From assembly GCA_043745485.1 (NCBI GenBank), contig JAYTSU010000001.1, positions 1-10,918 of the forward strand: 10,918 bases of DNA. The letters are read 5' to 3'. This DNA comes from RYN-417 sp043745485. Its GTDB lineage: Bacteria; Patescibacteriota; Saccharimonadia; Saccharimonadales; JACDBH01. Positions 1 to 5,363 of the stretch are shown piece by piece (positions within the stretch are counted from its first letter, which is position 1; the number at the start of each line of letters is the position of its first letter). Position numbers and translations under genes: made by a program. The notes beneath the pieces were generated by a model that was given only the letters and a program-made list of their open reading frames with translations, was not told the origin of the DNA and did no database searches.

Positions 1-213
1 CACGTTCCCGGCGGTGCATCACAGAGCTTTACACTCGCAAGCCTTATAAGTGCATACTCCACCGGCGGTAGTGCATTAACCGACACTTTACCTTCTGCAA
101 CTGCCTACCAGTATAAGCTACAGATTTCGATGGCGGCCGATGCCTTCACGGGTAGCGGTGCAAGTCTTGGCAACATAGACTTTGTCTTTATTGGTGCAGC
201 ACAAGCTTTGTAG
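1..213 (+). CDS. Secreted protein, C-terminal part; possible SipW substrate (TasA/CalY-like)
   Basis: An open frame enters from the left edge and stops with TAG at 211-213, giving the last 70 residues of a protein whose start is outside the window. The residues are rich in Ser, Ala, Thr and Gly, without Cys and almost without charge until the end, as in an exported beta-rich protein. The tail alternates hydrophobic and polar residues and ends NIDFVFIGAAQAL. This resembles the closing strand of TasA/camelysin-type proteins, which commonly end in a DFxFxAxQ-like motif. The SipW-type signal peptidase starts 3 nt after the stop, and SipW enzymes are typically encoded next to their TasA-like substrates, which supports the assignment. 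The N-terminal signal peptide that would settle it is not in the window. It could instead be another cell-surface or pilin-like protein. Confidence 0.55.
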   Translation, partial: HVPGGASQSFTLASLISAYSTGGSALTDTLPSATAYQYKLQISMAADAFTGSGASLGNIDFVFIGAAQAL

Positions 214-216
214 TGT

Positions 217-735
217 ATGCGCGTTTTTAAAAGGCTGATAATAATTTGTTTTGTCCTGCTAATTCTGTGCAGCAGTACATTCGTAGCTTATTTGTACAAA
301 AGTGGCGACAGAGTCTTGAGTGTACAGACAGGTAGCATGGTGCCCACATTTAAGGTTGGTGACGCAGTTATAGTGCAGCGAAAGGGTTTAAAAAATCTAC
401 ACGAAGGCGACATTATTAGCTACCGTAGCCCGGCTAACAAAAGCGTTATAGTGACACATCGGTTGGTGCGTGTTGACTACATTACGGGACGGTTAGTAAC
501 TAAAGGTGATGCACTTGAAAGAGTAGATCTGCCGTTTCCGGCAAGCCGTTTGATTGGTGTTGTCTATAAAGTCGTGCCCCGAGTTGGTGGGACACTGGAT
601 TGGCTGCATAGCCCCACGGGGCTCATACTTGCCGTCTACGCACCGGCAGTAGGTGTCATATTGTATGAATTAAAGCGGCTCAGCGCCCAGTATGAGCACG
701 TTCAGCGGACATATAAATTACATGGCTATAGATAA
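217..735 (+). CDS. SipW/ER-type signal peptidase I (S26B)
   Basis: Membrane-bound serine protease that removes signal peptides from exported proteins on the outer face of the membrane. A TM helix spans about residues 7-26. The nucleophile motif is TGSMVPTF with Ser40, followed by VGDAVIV, GDIISYRSP, VTHRLV with His81, and TKGDA with Asp98. A second hydrophobic helix lies at about 134-151, followed by a basic tail. A Ser-His pair, instead of the Ser-Lys pair of classical LepB, places it in the archaeal/ER/SipW subgroup, and 172 aa fits that subgroup. ATG lies 3 nt after the upstream stop and no Shine-Dalgarno is evident, so it is probably co-transcribed with its presumed substrate. Its 3' end overlaps the convergent Nudix gene by 10 bp. 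The family assignment is firm; the substrate pairing is inferred. Confidence 0.9.
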   Translation: MRVFKRLIIICFVLLILCSSTFVAYLYKSGDRVLSVQTGSMVPTFKVGDAVIVQRKGLKNLHEGDIISYRSPANKSVIVTHRLVRVDYITGRLVTKGDALERVDLPFPASRLIGVVYKVVPRVGGTLDWLHSPTGLILAVYAPAVGVILYELKRLSAQYEHVQRTYKLHGYR

Positions 736-1166
736 TTAAAAAGCTGTGGCGTTGAGAGGGTTTTTTCATCAAATGCTGCGGATTTTAAAAAGTCCGGTAA
801 AACATTTTTAGAACTCGGGTCTATAAAGCCATATTCGGCAATTTCTTGTTCGCCATGTGTTGTTTTGCTTAAATCAATTTTTAAGTAATCTCTTGGGTTG
901 TCTATTTGAAAAAAGAACTCCATTTGTTCCTGGTCTTTAAAAGTAAATTGTTGCACGTATAACAGGCGACCAACTTTGGCAGGGACACCTAGTTCTTCAA
1001 TCATTTCACGCTCCAGAGCAGGTATTAATGCCTGGCCATCATCAACGCCACCACCTGGCGTGCACCAATACGTCGAAGCCTCTTTATGACGGTACGGTTT
1101 TAAACGTACACAGAAAATCTTTCCGTCTAATATGATGATCCCGCGTACGGCTACTCGTCTCTGCAT
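726..1166 (-). CDS. Nudix hydrolase
   Basis: Hydrolase of nucleoside diphosphate-linked compounds; the substrate cannot be told from sequence. From the chosen start the protein has 146 aa. The Nudix box runs from Gly39 to Val61 in the pattern G-x5-Q-x7-REMIEELGV: the catalytic REuxEExGu core (Arg53, Glu54, Glu57, Glu58, Gly60) is intact, but the first Glu of the G-x5-E motif is Gln45. The frame is open upstream to 1304, but that extension (FYLVIVHVHVASNHSFYH) is not Nudix-like and overlaps the divergent gene. The ATG at 1166 leads directly into RRVAVRGIIILDGKIF, the expected first strand, and has a TATACT hexamer 7 nt upstream. The gene is convergent with and overlaps the signal peptidase by 10 bp. 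Family certain, start likely. Confidence 0.88.
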   Translation of the reverse strand: MQRRVAVRGIIILDGKIFCVRLKPYRHKEASTYWCTPGGGVDDGQALIPALEREMIEELGVPAKVGRLLYVQQFTFKDQEQMEFFFQIDNPRDYLKIDLSKTTHGEQEIAEYGFIDPSSKNVLPDFLKSAAFDEKTLSTPQLFNYL

Positions 1167-1173
1167 GCGTTTT

Positions 1174-1179
1174 AGTATA
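1174..1179 (-). promoter_or_regulatory. -10 element for the Nudix gene
   Basis: On the minus strand TATACT lies 7 nt before the ATG at 1166, so transcription would start at or one base before the start codon (leaderless). No TTGACA-like -35 is visible; the expected -35 zone overlaps the -10 of the divergent gene. There is no Shine-Dalgarno. Confidence 0.5.
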
Positions 1180-1198
1180 TAACGGTGAGAATAACTTC

Positions 1199-1207
1199 TG
1201 CTATGAT
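1199..1207 (+). promoter_or_regulatory. Extended -10 element for the acetyltransferase gene
   Basis: TGCTATGAT is a TGn-extended -10 with the hexamer at 1202-1207, 7 nt before the ATG at 1215. It supports that start over the in-frame GTG at 1185 and ATG at 1203, the latter being inside the hexamer itself. It faces the divergent Nudix promoter, with 22 nt between the two hexamers. Confidence 0.55.
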
Positions 1208-1214
1208 AAAAGCT

Positions 1215-1628
1215 ATGATTAGAGGCTACATGGACATGGACTATGACCAAGTAAAAGCATTGTACCAACACGGCGAATGGTACGGTGGTAAGTTTGATGA
1301 GCATCGGGATAGCCGCGAAATTTTATTGCATAAAATCACTGCTGATCCGCAGGCGATTATAGTGGATGACGAAAACGGAGAAATCCTTGGGTCAATCTCA
1401 ATTATAGAAGACGGTCGCGTGGCCTGGTTTTATCGGTTCGTAGTTAAGGATAATAATGCTGAGATTTCGCAGGCTTTATATAATGCAGCTGCTGGTGTAT
1501 TAAAATCCCGTGGGCATCCTGAAGTACTGATCTATTCTGACCCAAGTCGGGGAGAATTAAGCAGCCGCTATACAGCTCTCGGCATGCAAAAGGGCGGTGA
1601 TTATGAATGTTTTTATGCAGCACTTTAA
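1215..1628 (+). CDS. GNAT-like N-acetyltransferase
   Basis: Predicted 137-aa protein from the ATG at 1215. The order of elements resembles a small GNAT domain: an N-terminal helix with YDQVKALYQHGEWYGG, a strand-turn-strand QAIIVDDENGEILGSISIIEDG near residues 51-72, a strand at AWFYRFVV, a helix SQALYNAAAGVLKSRG where acetyl-CoA would bind, strand VLIYSD, then RYTALGMQKGGDYECFYAAL, the typical last helix and strand of GNATs. The usual Q/RxxGxG/A pyrophosphate loop is not clear (about VVKDNNAEIS), so the assignment rests on overall pattern. The substrate is unknown. It probably heads a unit with the next two genes (gaps of 12 nt and an 11-nt overlap) and is divergent from the Nudix gene. Confidence 0.6.
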   Translation: MIRGYMDMDYDQVKALYQHGEWYGGKFDEHRDSREILLHKITADPQAIIVDDENGEILGSISIIEDGRVAWFYRFVVKDNNAEISQALYNAAAGVLKSRGHPEVLIYSDPSRGELSSRYTALGMQKGGDYECFYAAL

Positions 1629-1640
1629 AACGTTTAAACC

Positions 1641-2015
1641 ATGAGCTCAGAGATACGGAACGCGTTAACGAATATAACAGAGACTGTTGTAAGAAACAGC
1701 CTTTATCTTGCAATCGGTACAGTAGCTATATATACCGCCGGATATTATATACAAAAAACGATGAAAGTTACTACTGATAGAAAGCGTGAGAGGGAAACTG
1801 TTGCTAGAGAAGCTTTTGCTCGAGAATTTATTCCAGAACCGAGCCCCATAATAGTAATGCTCGACGATCTTAATATAATATACGCAATTGAGACAGCAAC
1901 GGATCTGGCTGCACTAAAAAAATATGATAGCAGGGTAGCAAAAGATGGGTGGCAAGCTTCATTGCCATTACCTCCAAAGGCTGAAGGTCAAACGGAGCTA
2001 GGTTTTGAAGGATAA
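1641..2015 (+). CDS. Hypothetical single-pass membrane protein
   Basis: A 124-aa protein I do not recognise. It has a polar N-terminus of about 19 residues, one hydrophobic segment LYLAIGTVAIYTAGYYI at about 21-37, then a strongly basic and acidic stretch TTDRKRERETVAREAFARE (44-62) that favours a cytoplasmic coil or helix. A second moderately hydrophobic piece, PSPIIVMLDDLNIIYAIE, lies at 68-84, and the tail GFEG is acidic. The start is an ATG 12 nt after the acetyltransferase stop with no Shine-Dalgarno; the preceding bases include the palindrome GTTTAAAC. The 3' end overlaps the hydrolase gene by 11 nt, suggesting translational coupling and a shared role, for instance anchoring the hydrolase to the membrane (inference). 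Confidence 0.65.
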   Translation: MSSEIRNALTNITETVVRNSLYLAIGTVAIYTAGYYIQKTMKVTTDRKRERETVAREAFAREFIPEPSPIIVMLDDLNIIYAIETATDLAALKKYDSRVAKDGWQASLPLPPKAEGQTELGFEG

Positions 2016-2709
2016 TGTGGGTACAACACCCCTCTCAAATACTGTGCATACCCAAACGTTTGGGAACGATACGAAGCCGACTATTTATTATGTGACTGGT
2101 TATGGTTCGACAATTGCTCACTTTAGCCTGCATATGCTACTGCTTACTCTTTTTGGGTACAGAGTGGTGGCATTTGATCATGACAAGGAGCTGCTTGATA
2201 GAGGAGACCCTTCTAAGCTTAAAGAGGCTTGTGATGTAATCCTTAAGTACATCCAAGACGATAGAAAAATCCACACTACTGCTGGGCTGTATGGAATCAG
2301 TCTTGGCACTTTTATTGTCCTCTATGTCGCCACTCAGACAGACATTAGGCGCATTGCGTTGAGTGCTGGTGCGGATAGCTTTACGAGAATTGTCCAAGAG
2401 CAGCCACGACTTAGAACAATCAAACAAGAATTTAAAAATAATGGCTATGATGAAACTGGTCTAGCAAGCGCATGGGCGGAATATGATATTGCAACCCACG
2501 GCGATTTATTTACGGACAAGAAGCTGCTGGTGATGGTGTCTCAGGCTGATGATCTTATAAAATATATTGCAGTTATTAAAAACGTTACTTTGTACAAAGC
2601 GGCAGGAGCGGAAGTGACGCTCACCGTCACGAAAAGACTTGGTCATGGACAAGTGATTATACGAAATTGTCTTCGTATAATTAGAACCGCTCGGTTCTTC
2701 AGGAAATAA
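2005..2709 (+). CDS. Alpha/beta hydrolase
   Basis: Predicted serine hydrolase of unknown substrate, 234 aa from a TTG start. After strand IYYVTGYGS (oxyanion-side loop) and VVAFDHD, the nucleophile elbow GISLG places Ser99; the acid is probably Asp182 or Asp183 in SQADDLIKY, and the base His214 in LGHGQ. The spacing suits an alpha/beta hydrolase fold with a small or absent lid. TTG at 2005 is preceded by GGAG at 1994-1997 with a 7-nt spacer and overlaps the upstream stop. GTG at 2017 is a competing start, with GAAGGA 4 nt before it. It forms the last gene of the 1215-2709 unit. The family is well supported; a lipase, esterase or peptidase role cannot be chosen. Confidence 0.75.
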   Translation: MKDNVGTTPLSNTVHTQTFGNDTKPTIYYVTGYGSTIAHFSLHMLLLTLFGYRVVAFDHDKELLDRGDPSKLKEACDVILKYIQDDRKIHTTAGLYGISLGTFIVLYVATQTDIRRIALSAGADSFTRIVQEQPRLRTIKQEFKNNGYDETGLASAWAEYDIATHGDLFTDKKLLVMVSQADDLIKYIAVIKNVTLYKAAGAEVTLTVTKRLGHGQVIIRNCLRIIRTARFFRK

Positions 2710-2741
2710 ATCTGCTTGCTTTCCATAAAGCATAAGCGTAT

Positions 2742-2755
2742 TACAATACTATACG
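2742..2755 (+). promoter_or_regulatory. Promoter region of the frameshifted small gene
   Basis: Two overlapping -10 candidates, TACAAT (2742-2747) and TATACG (2750-2755), lie 24-38 nt before the ATG at 2780. This leaves room for a short leader with an AGGA Shine-Dalgarno at 2767-2770, 9 nt from the start, unlike the leaderless genes nearby. A TTGCTT at 2716-2721 could be a weak -35. Confidence 0.4.
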
Positions 2756-2779
2756 ATTAAAAAAATAGGAAACAAAAAT

Positions 2780-2965
2780 ATGTCAGAAGGCAAGTTCGTT
2801 AAGTCGCATCACATGCATGCAATGCCGTTTGTAAAGGCTGCTGAGGAACGAGTGCATGCACAGCTTCAAAAAGAAACACCTAAGGGTGAAGATATGGTTT
2901 CAATAAGTAGTGAGCGGGTTTTGGGATGGCTTGGTGTCAACTTCCCCCCATCAGTTAGCCTTTGA
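2780..2965 (+). CDS. Unknown small protein, N-terminal fragment of a frameshifted gene
   Basis: A 61-aa frame with a good start: ATG with AGGA 9 nt upstream. It contains SHHMHAM (His10, His11, His13), a helical Ala/Glu-rich part AAEERVHAQLQKE, then VLGWLGVNF before reaching the CCCCCC run, after which only PSVSL remains before TGA. The TGA is the sole TGA stop among plausible genes here. Removing one C from the run joins this frame to the next one and gives a continuous 143-aa protein ending at 3212. I do not recognise the family; there is no signal peptide or membrane segment. Alone it is probably not a complete protein. Confidence 0.5.
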   Translation: MSEGKFVKSHHMHAMPFVKAAEERVHAQLQKETPKGEDMVSISSERVLGWLGVNFPPSVSL

Positions 2966-3212
2966 GCTTGTCAGGGATGCGAATCAACGTAACCATACAT
3001 ATGACGGTACTCCTAAGGTGCCGGTACCATATCAACTCTACAACGATGAATATGCGCGCAACGACATGGCACATGTTGCGGGTGAGGTTATAGCTGGCAA
3101 TATAAATCTTCAGAATACGGTTTTGTTTGAACGACGGGCAGCGGTTGAGGCAACGTTTGCGGAAGCAATTATGAGTGATATGGCTGCAACAGCTGAACAA
3201 GCAGTGAGTTAG
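2910..3212 (+). CDS. Unknown small protein, C-terminal fragment of a frameshifted gene
   Basis: The frame is open from 2910, but it reads as the continuation of the 2780 frame from about 2949 (HQLAFELVRDANQRN...). It continues through TPKVPVPYQLYNDEYARND and a helical, Ala-rich end MSDMAATAEQAVS before TAG. The nominal ATG at 2910 has no Shine-Dalgarno or nearby -10 and overlaps 56 nt of the upstream frame, so it is unlikely to be the native start. The composition is that of a normal soluble protein (acidic, Asn/Ala-rich). It lies 60 nt upstream of the DUF4868 gene, which has its own -10. Function unknown. Confidence 0.5.
   Translation: MSGFWDGLVSTSPHQLAFELVRDANQRNHTYDGTPKVPVPYQLYNDEYARNDMAHVAGEVIAGNINLQNTVLFERRAAVEATFAEAIMSDMAATAEQAVS
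2944..2949 (+). other. CCCCCC homopolymer at the frame break
   Basis: Six consecutive C bases (2944-2949) sit exactly where the 2780 and 2910 frames would join; with five C the gene is intact (VNFPHQLAFEL). A sequencing or assembly error, slipped-strand variation, or +1 ribosomal slippage at Pro CCC codons are all possible. Confidence 0.7.
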
Positions 3213-3258
3213 TATAAGAAAAGAAAATTTTACAGCAGCTTTATCTTGGCGCTTACGC

Positions 3259-3264
3259 TAGAAT
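3259..3264 (+). promoter_or_regulatory. -10 element for the DUF4868 gene
   Basis: TAGAAT lies 8 nt before the ATG at 3273, with no Shine-Dalgarno between. No TGn extension and no good -35 at normal spacing. Confidence 0.4.
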
Positions 3265-3272
3265 AAAGCCTT

Positions 3273-4340
3273 ATGGACGAAAATAACCAAACTGAAGTAC
3301 TAACTAAAAATAGTGATGCGTTAAGCAAGGACATTATGGCGCCTGTTAACTCGTGGTCGAAGGATTATAAAGAAACTGATGTCTTTGCCTGGGCCAACAA
3401 TCTGGTGCAGTATATTGATGATCTAAAAATAGATTTGTACTTTTTTAACAAAAACAACACGGTATATCGAACAAAGCTTGGCGGTGAAGTGGCAAGGCAG
3501 CTTCGACCACTATTTTTAGACGAAATATTGGAATTTATATTAGGTGGTGTCGAAAAAGGACTGATAGTTCGCGGTTTTGAAGAGGCCGAGTCAGAAGATA
3601 ATGTGCTGCAGCGGACACCAGTAAAAAATGTCGATAAGCTCGTTGAGGTCTTGAATTGGATTAAACATGAGCAAGGTAACATAGAAGTTTTTAACGACCA
3701 AGAACACGACCTCAAGCGAATGAAGGGTGTTATTGCCCACTGTACGCATAAAGACATGGATAAGCCGTTCTACCTCATAAAAAATATTCCCACCTCACAG
3801 ATTATGAAGGGCCATACCGCCTGGCTGTTGAAGGATGGTATTTTTAAGCCCTTTGATGCCATGAGCGCACTCAAGATCCCCGGCGAGAACCAGCTGCTAG
3901 TTGTTGGCCAAGACTTGTTTGTCTTTAACCAGGCAAAACTCAAGGCTTTGTTTGGTTATGATGCCAAAGCCGCCAGCATTGCAACAAAAAAGGTTAAAGA
4001 AATTGAAGAGAACTTTACACTCAGTTTTGCGGACGGTGTTAGCTTACAGTCACTTATAAAAGGCAAGCCATCGACCATTAAGAAAATGCAGAAACTTGAG
4101 CCAAGTAAAATCAAGCAGCAGGACCTTATAGATCACTCAGACGAGATGGGAGTTGGGCTGATGACCGACGACAGCGGCGCCATTATCATTATGGATGACC
4201 GCGATCTGACCAGATTCGTAAACTTACTCAATGAAGATTATTTTGAGTCCCCAATTAGCGGGGAACGCTTTGAAATAATCAAAAAACGCCCATTAAAGCC
4301 ACTTGATGATGAAGAACTTTTGGCACCACAAGTGCGTTAA
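3273..4340 (+). CDS. DUF4868 (KwaB-like) protein
   Basis: A 355-aa soluble protein. The N-terminal 25 residues are polar and probably disordered. The body fits my recollection of the DUF4868 pattern: NNLVQYIDDLKIDLYFFNKN near 41-60, IKNIPTSQIMKGHTAWLLKDGIFKPFD in the middle, LLVVGQDLFVFNQAKLKALFGYD, and the closing NLLNEDYFESPISGERFEI near the C-terminus (an LNxDYxxSxxxGxxFE-type ending). DUF4868 is the domain of KwaB in the Kiwa anti-phage system, where it works with the membrane protein KwaA. No four-TM KwaA-like gene lies beside it here; the neighbours are the frameshifted small gene and a CYTH protein. The start is an ATG 8 nt after TAGAAT. A stand-alone role in defence or nucleic-acid binding is an inference; the domain call is from memory of the family and was not searched. 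Confidence 0.65.
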   Translation: MDENNQTEVLTKNSDALSKDIMAPVNSWSKDYKETDVFAWANNLVQYIDDLKIDLYFFNKNNTVYRTKLGGEVARQLRPLFLDEILEFILGGVEKGLIVRGFEEAESEDNVLQRTPVKNVDKLVEVLNWIKHEQGNIEVFNDQEHDLKRMKGVIAHCTHKDMDKPFYLIKNIPTSQIMKGHTAWLLKDGIFKPFDAMSALKIPGENQLLVVGQDLFVFNQAKLKALFGYDAKAASIATKKVKEIEENFTLSFADGVSLQSLIKGKPSTIKKMQKLEPSKIKQQDLIDHSDEMGVGLMTDDSGAIIIMDDRDLTRFVNLLNEDYFESPISGERFEIIKKRPLKPLDDEELLAPQVR

Positions 4341-4343
4341 AGC

Positions 4344-4352
4344 TGCTAATAT
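4344..4352 (+). promoter_or_regulatory. Extended -10 element for the CYTH gene
   Basis: TGCTAATAT has its hexamer at 4347-4352, 6 nt before the ATG at 4359, so the start codon would be +1. It occupies the 18-nt gap after the DUF4868 gene and favours ATG 4359 over TTG 4356. Confidence 0.5.
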
Positions 4353-4358
4353 ACGTTG

Positions 4359-4898
4359 ATGAGAGAGATAGAAATTAAAGCACGGATTATAGATGTAAAA
4401 AAACTTGAAAGTAGTTTAGAAACTTTAGGCATTACATTGTCAGGACCAATAAAGCAGCATGATAGGGTATTTGGTGAGCGAGACGGGCTGGAAAATGCAC
4501 TGGAAGCAAATTGGTTGAGGATACGAACTGAGAATAATCAGAAGCATATATTTACGCTTAAACGTTCTGTAATAGGACATTTAGACAGTATTGAGCATGA
4601 GACTGAAATAGTTGATGCCGCGGAACTCGAGAATATTATAAGACTAATGAAGTATGAACCCTATTCTGACTTAACTAAAATTCGCCGCAAAGGCCATGTA
4701 GGCGAGATAGAAATTTGTTATGATGAAGTACCAGAGCTCGGCATGTTTATAGAGGCTGAGAAGCTTATGGGCAATGAAGCGGATCACGACAAAGTAGTCG
4801 ACGAGTTATGGAAACTGTTATATAAACTTGGTATAGACAAAAAAGACGAAATACACGAAGGCTACGATGTTTTAGAACGCCGTATGCGTGGATTGTAA
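4359..4898 (+). CDS. CYTH-domain protein (class IV adenylate cyclase / triphosphatase)
   Basis: Member of the CYTH tunnel-fold family, which act on triphosphates: cAMP synthesis from ATP (CyaB type) or hydrolysis of thiamine triphosphate or inorganic triphosphate. In the 179-aa protein the hallmark EIEIK (Glu3, Glu5, Lys7) opens the barrel, followed by NWLRIRTE (Arg54, Arg56), FTLKR (Lys68, Arg69), EHETEI (Glu81, Glu83), TKIRRKG (Lys107), EIEICYDEV and GMFIEAEK (Glu132, Glu134). All the acidic and basic tunnel positions I expect are present. The length matches CyaB-like proteins. ATG 4359 is preferred because TTG 4356 adds only one residue and the -10 spacing fits. Which reaction it performs cannot be told from sequence. 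No obvious cAMP receptor gene is in the window. Confidence 0.85.
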   Translation: MREIEIKARIIDVKKLESSLETLGITLSGPIKQHDRVFGERDGLENALEANWLRIRTENNQKHIFTLKRSVIGHLDSIEHETEIVDAAELENIIRLMKYEPYSDLTKIRRKGHVGEIEICYDEVPELGMFIEAEKLMGNEADHDKVVDELWKLLYKLGIDKKDEIHEGYDVLERRMRGL

Positions 4899-4900
4899 GC

Positions 4901-4906
4901 TATACT
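4901..4906 (+). promoter_or_regulatory. -10 element for the RNase H gene
   Basis: TATACT, 7 nt before the ATG at 4914, within a 15-nt gap after the CYTH stop. No TGn, no Shine-Dalgarno. Confidence 0.5.
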
Positions 4907-4913
4907 AGCAGAT

Positions 4914-5342
4914 ATGATTACGTATTATACTGATGGAAGTTGTGAACCAAACCCTGGTAATGGGGGTTTTGCTGTTATTAAAGAGATGAAGCCAGCAATA
5001 ATGGGCGGTGAAGCTAACACAACGAATATACGCATGGAAGGCTTGGCTATTATCGCTGCTATTAAAGACGCGAATGGCGAAGAATGTGAGATTTATACCG
5101 ATAGTGAATTCTGGATTAATGTCATAACCAAGTGGTCGATTGCCTGGGAATCAAACGGGTGGAAGAAAAAGGGCGGAGCAATAAAAAACTTAGTTATTGT
5201 GCAAGAAGTGTGCCCGCTATATCGAAATTCTAAAGCTATGCTGGTTTGGGTTCGGGGGCACAATGATGACCCAGGAAATGAAATGGCCGATAAATACGCC
5301 AACCAAGCTAGAATTGACTACATTGCGAAGCATAAACAGTAG
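4914..5342 (+). CDS. Ribonuclease HI family protein
   Basis: Cleaves the RNA strand of RNA-DNA hybrids with two metal ions, as in primer removal and R-loop clearance. All four DEDD carboxylates are visible: Asp7 in YYTDGSCEPNPGNGG, Glu42 in MEGLAIIAAI, Asp63 in YTDSEF, Asp126 in NEMADKYAN, with the assisting His116 in VRGHNDDPGN. The basic-protrusion (handle) region is represented by SNGWKKKGGAIKN, so it is the longer bacterial form, and 142 aa is close to E. coli RNase HI (155 aa). The start is supported by the YYTDG strand three residues in and by a TATACT 7 nt upstream. It is flanked closely by the CYTH and EamA genes. The symbol rnhA would fit but orthology was not tested. Confidence 0.93.
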   Translation: MITYYTDGSCEPNPGNGGFAVIKEMKPAIMGGEANTTNIRMEGLAIIAAIKDANGEECEIYTDSEFWINVITKWSIAWESNGWKKKGGAIKNLVIVQEVCPLYRNSKAMLVWVRGHNDDPGNEMADKYANQARIDYIAKHKQ

Positions 5343-5348
5343 TAGCCC

Positions 5349-5357
5349 TGTTATAAT
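5349..5357 (+). promoter_or_regulatory. Extended -10 element for the transporter gene
   Basis: TGTTATAAT, a consensus TGn plus TATAAT (hexamer 5352-5357), 6 nt before the ATG at 5364, in the 21-nt gap after RNase H. No -35 is evident, as expected for extended -10 promoters. The best example of the leaderless pattern. Confidence 0.65.
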
Positions 5358-5363
5358 GTAGGT

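Noticed and set aside
758..766. T-rich run as a terminator of the signal peptidase gene
   Set aside because: It lies inside the convergent Nudix coding region and has no GC-rich stem before it.
1185..1214. Earlier starts (GTG 1185, ATG 1203) for the acetyltransferase
   Set aside because: They lie upstream of or inside the extended -10 at 1199-1207.
1167..1304. N-terminal extension of the Nudix frame to 1304
   Set aside because: It overlaps the divergent acetyltransferase, is not Nudix-like, and the ATG at 1166 has a -10 at proper spacing.
2963..2965. UGA recoded as an amino acid (as in Gracilibacteria/Absconditabacteria)
   Set aside because: All the recognised genes read through without in-frame TGA, and after this TGA the frame does not continue the protein as well as the +1 frame does.
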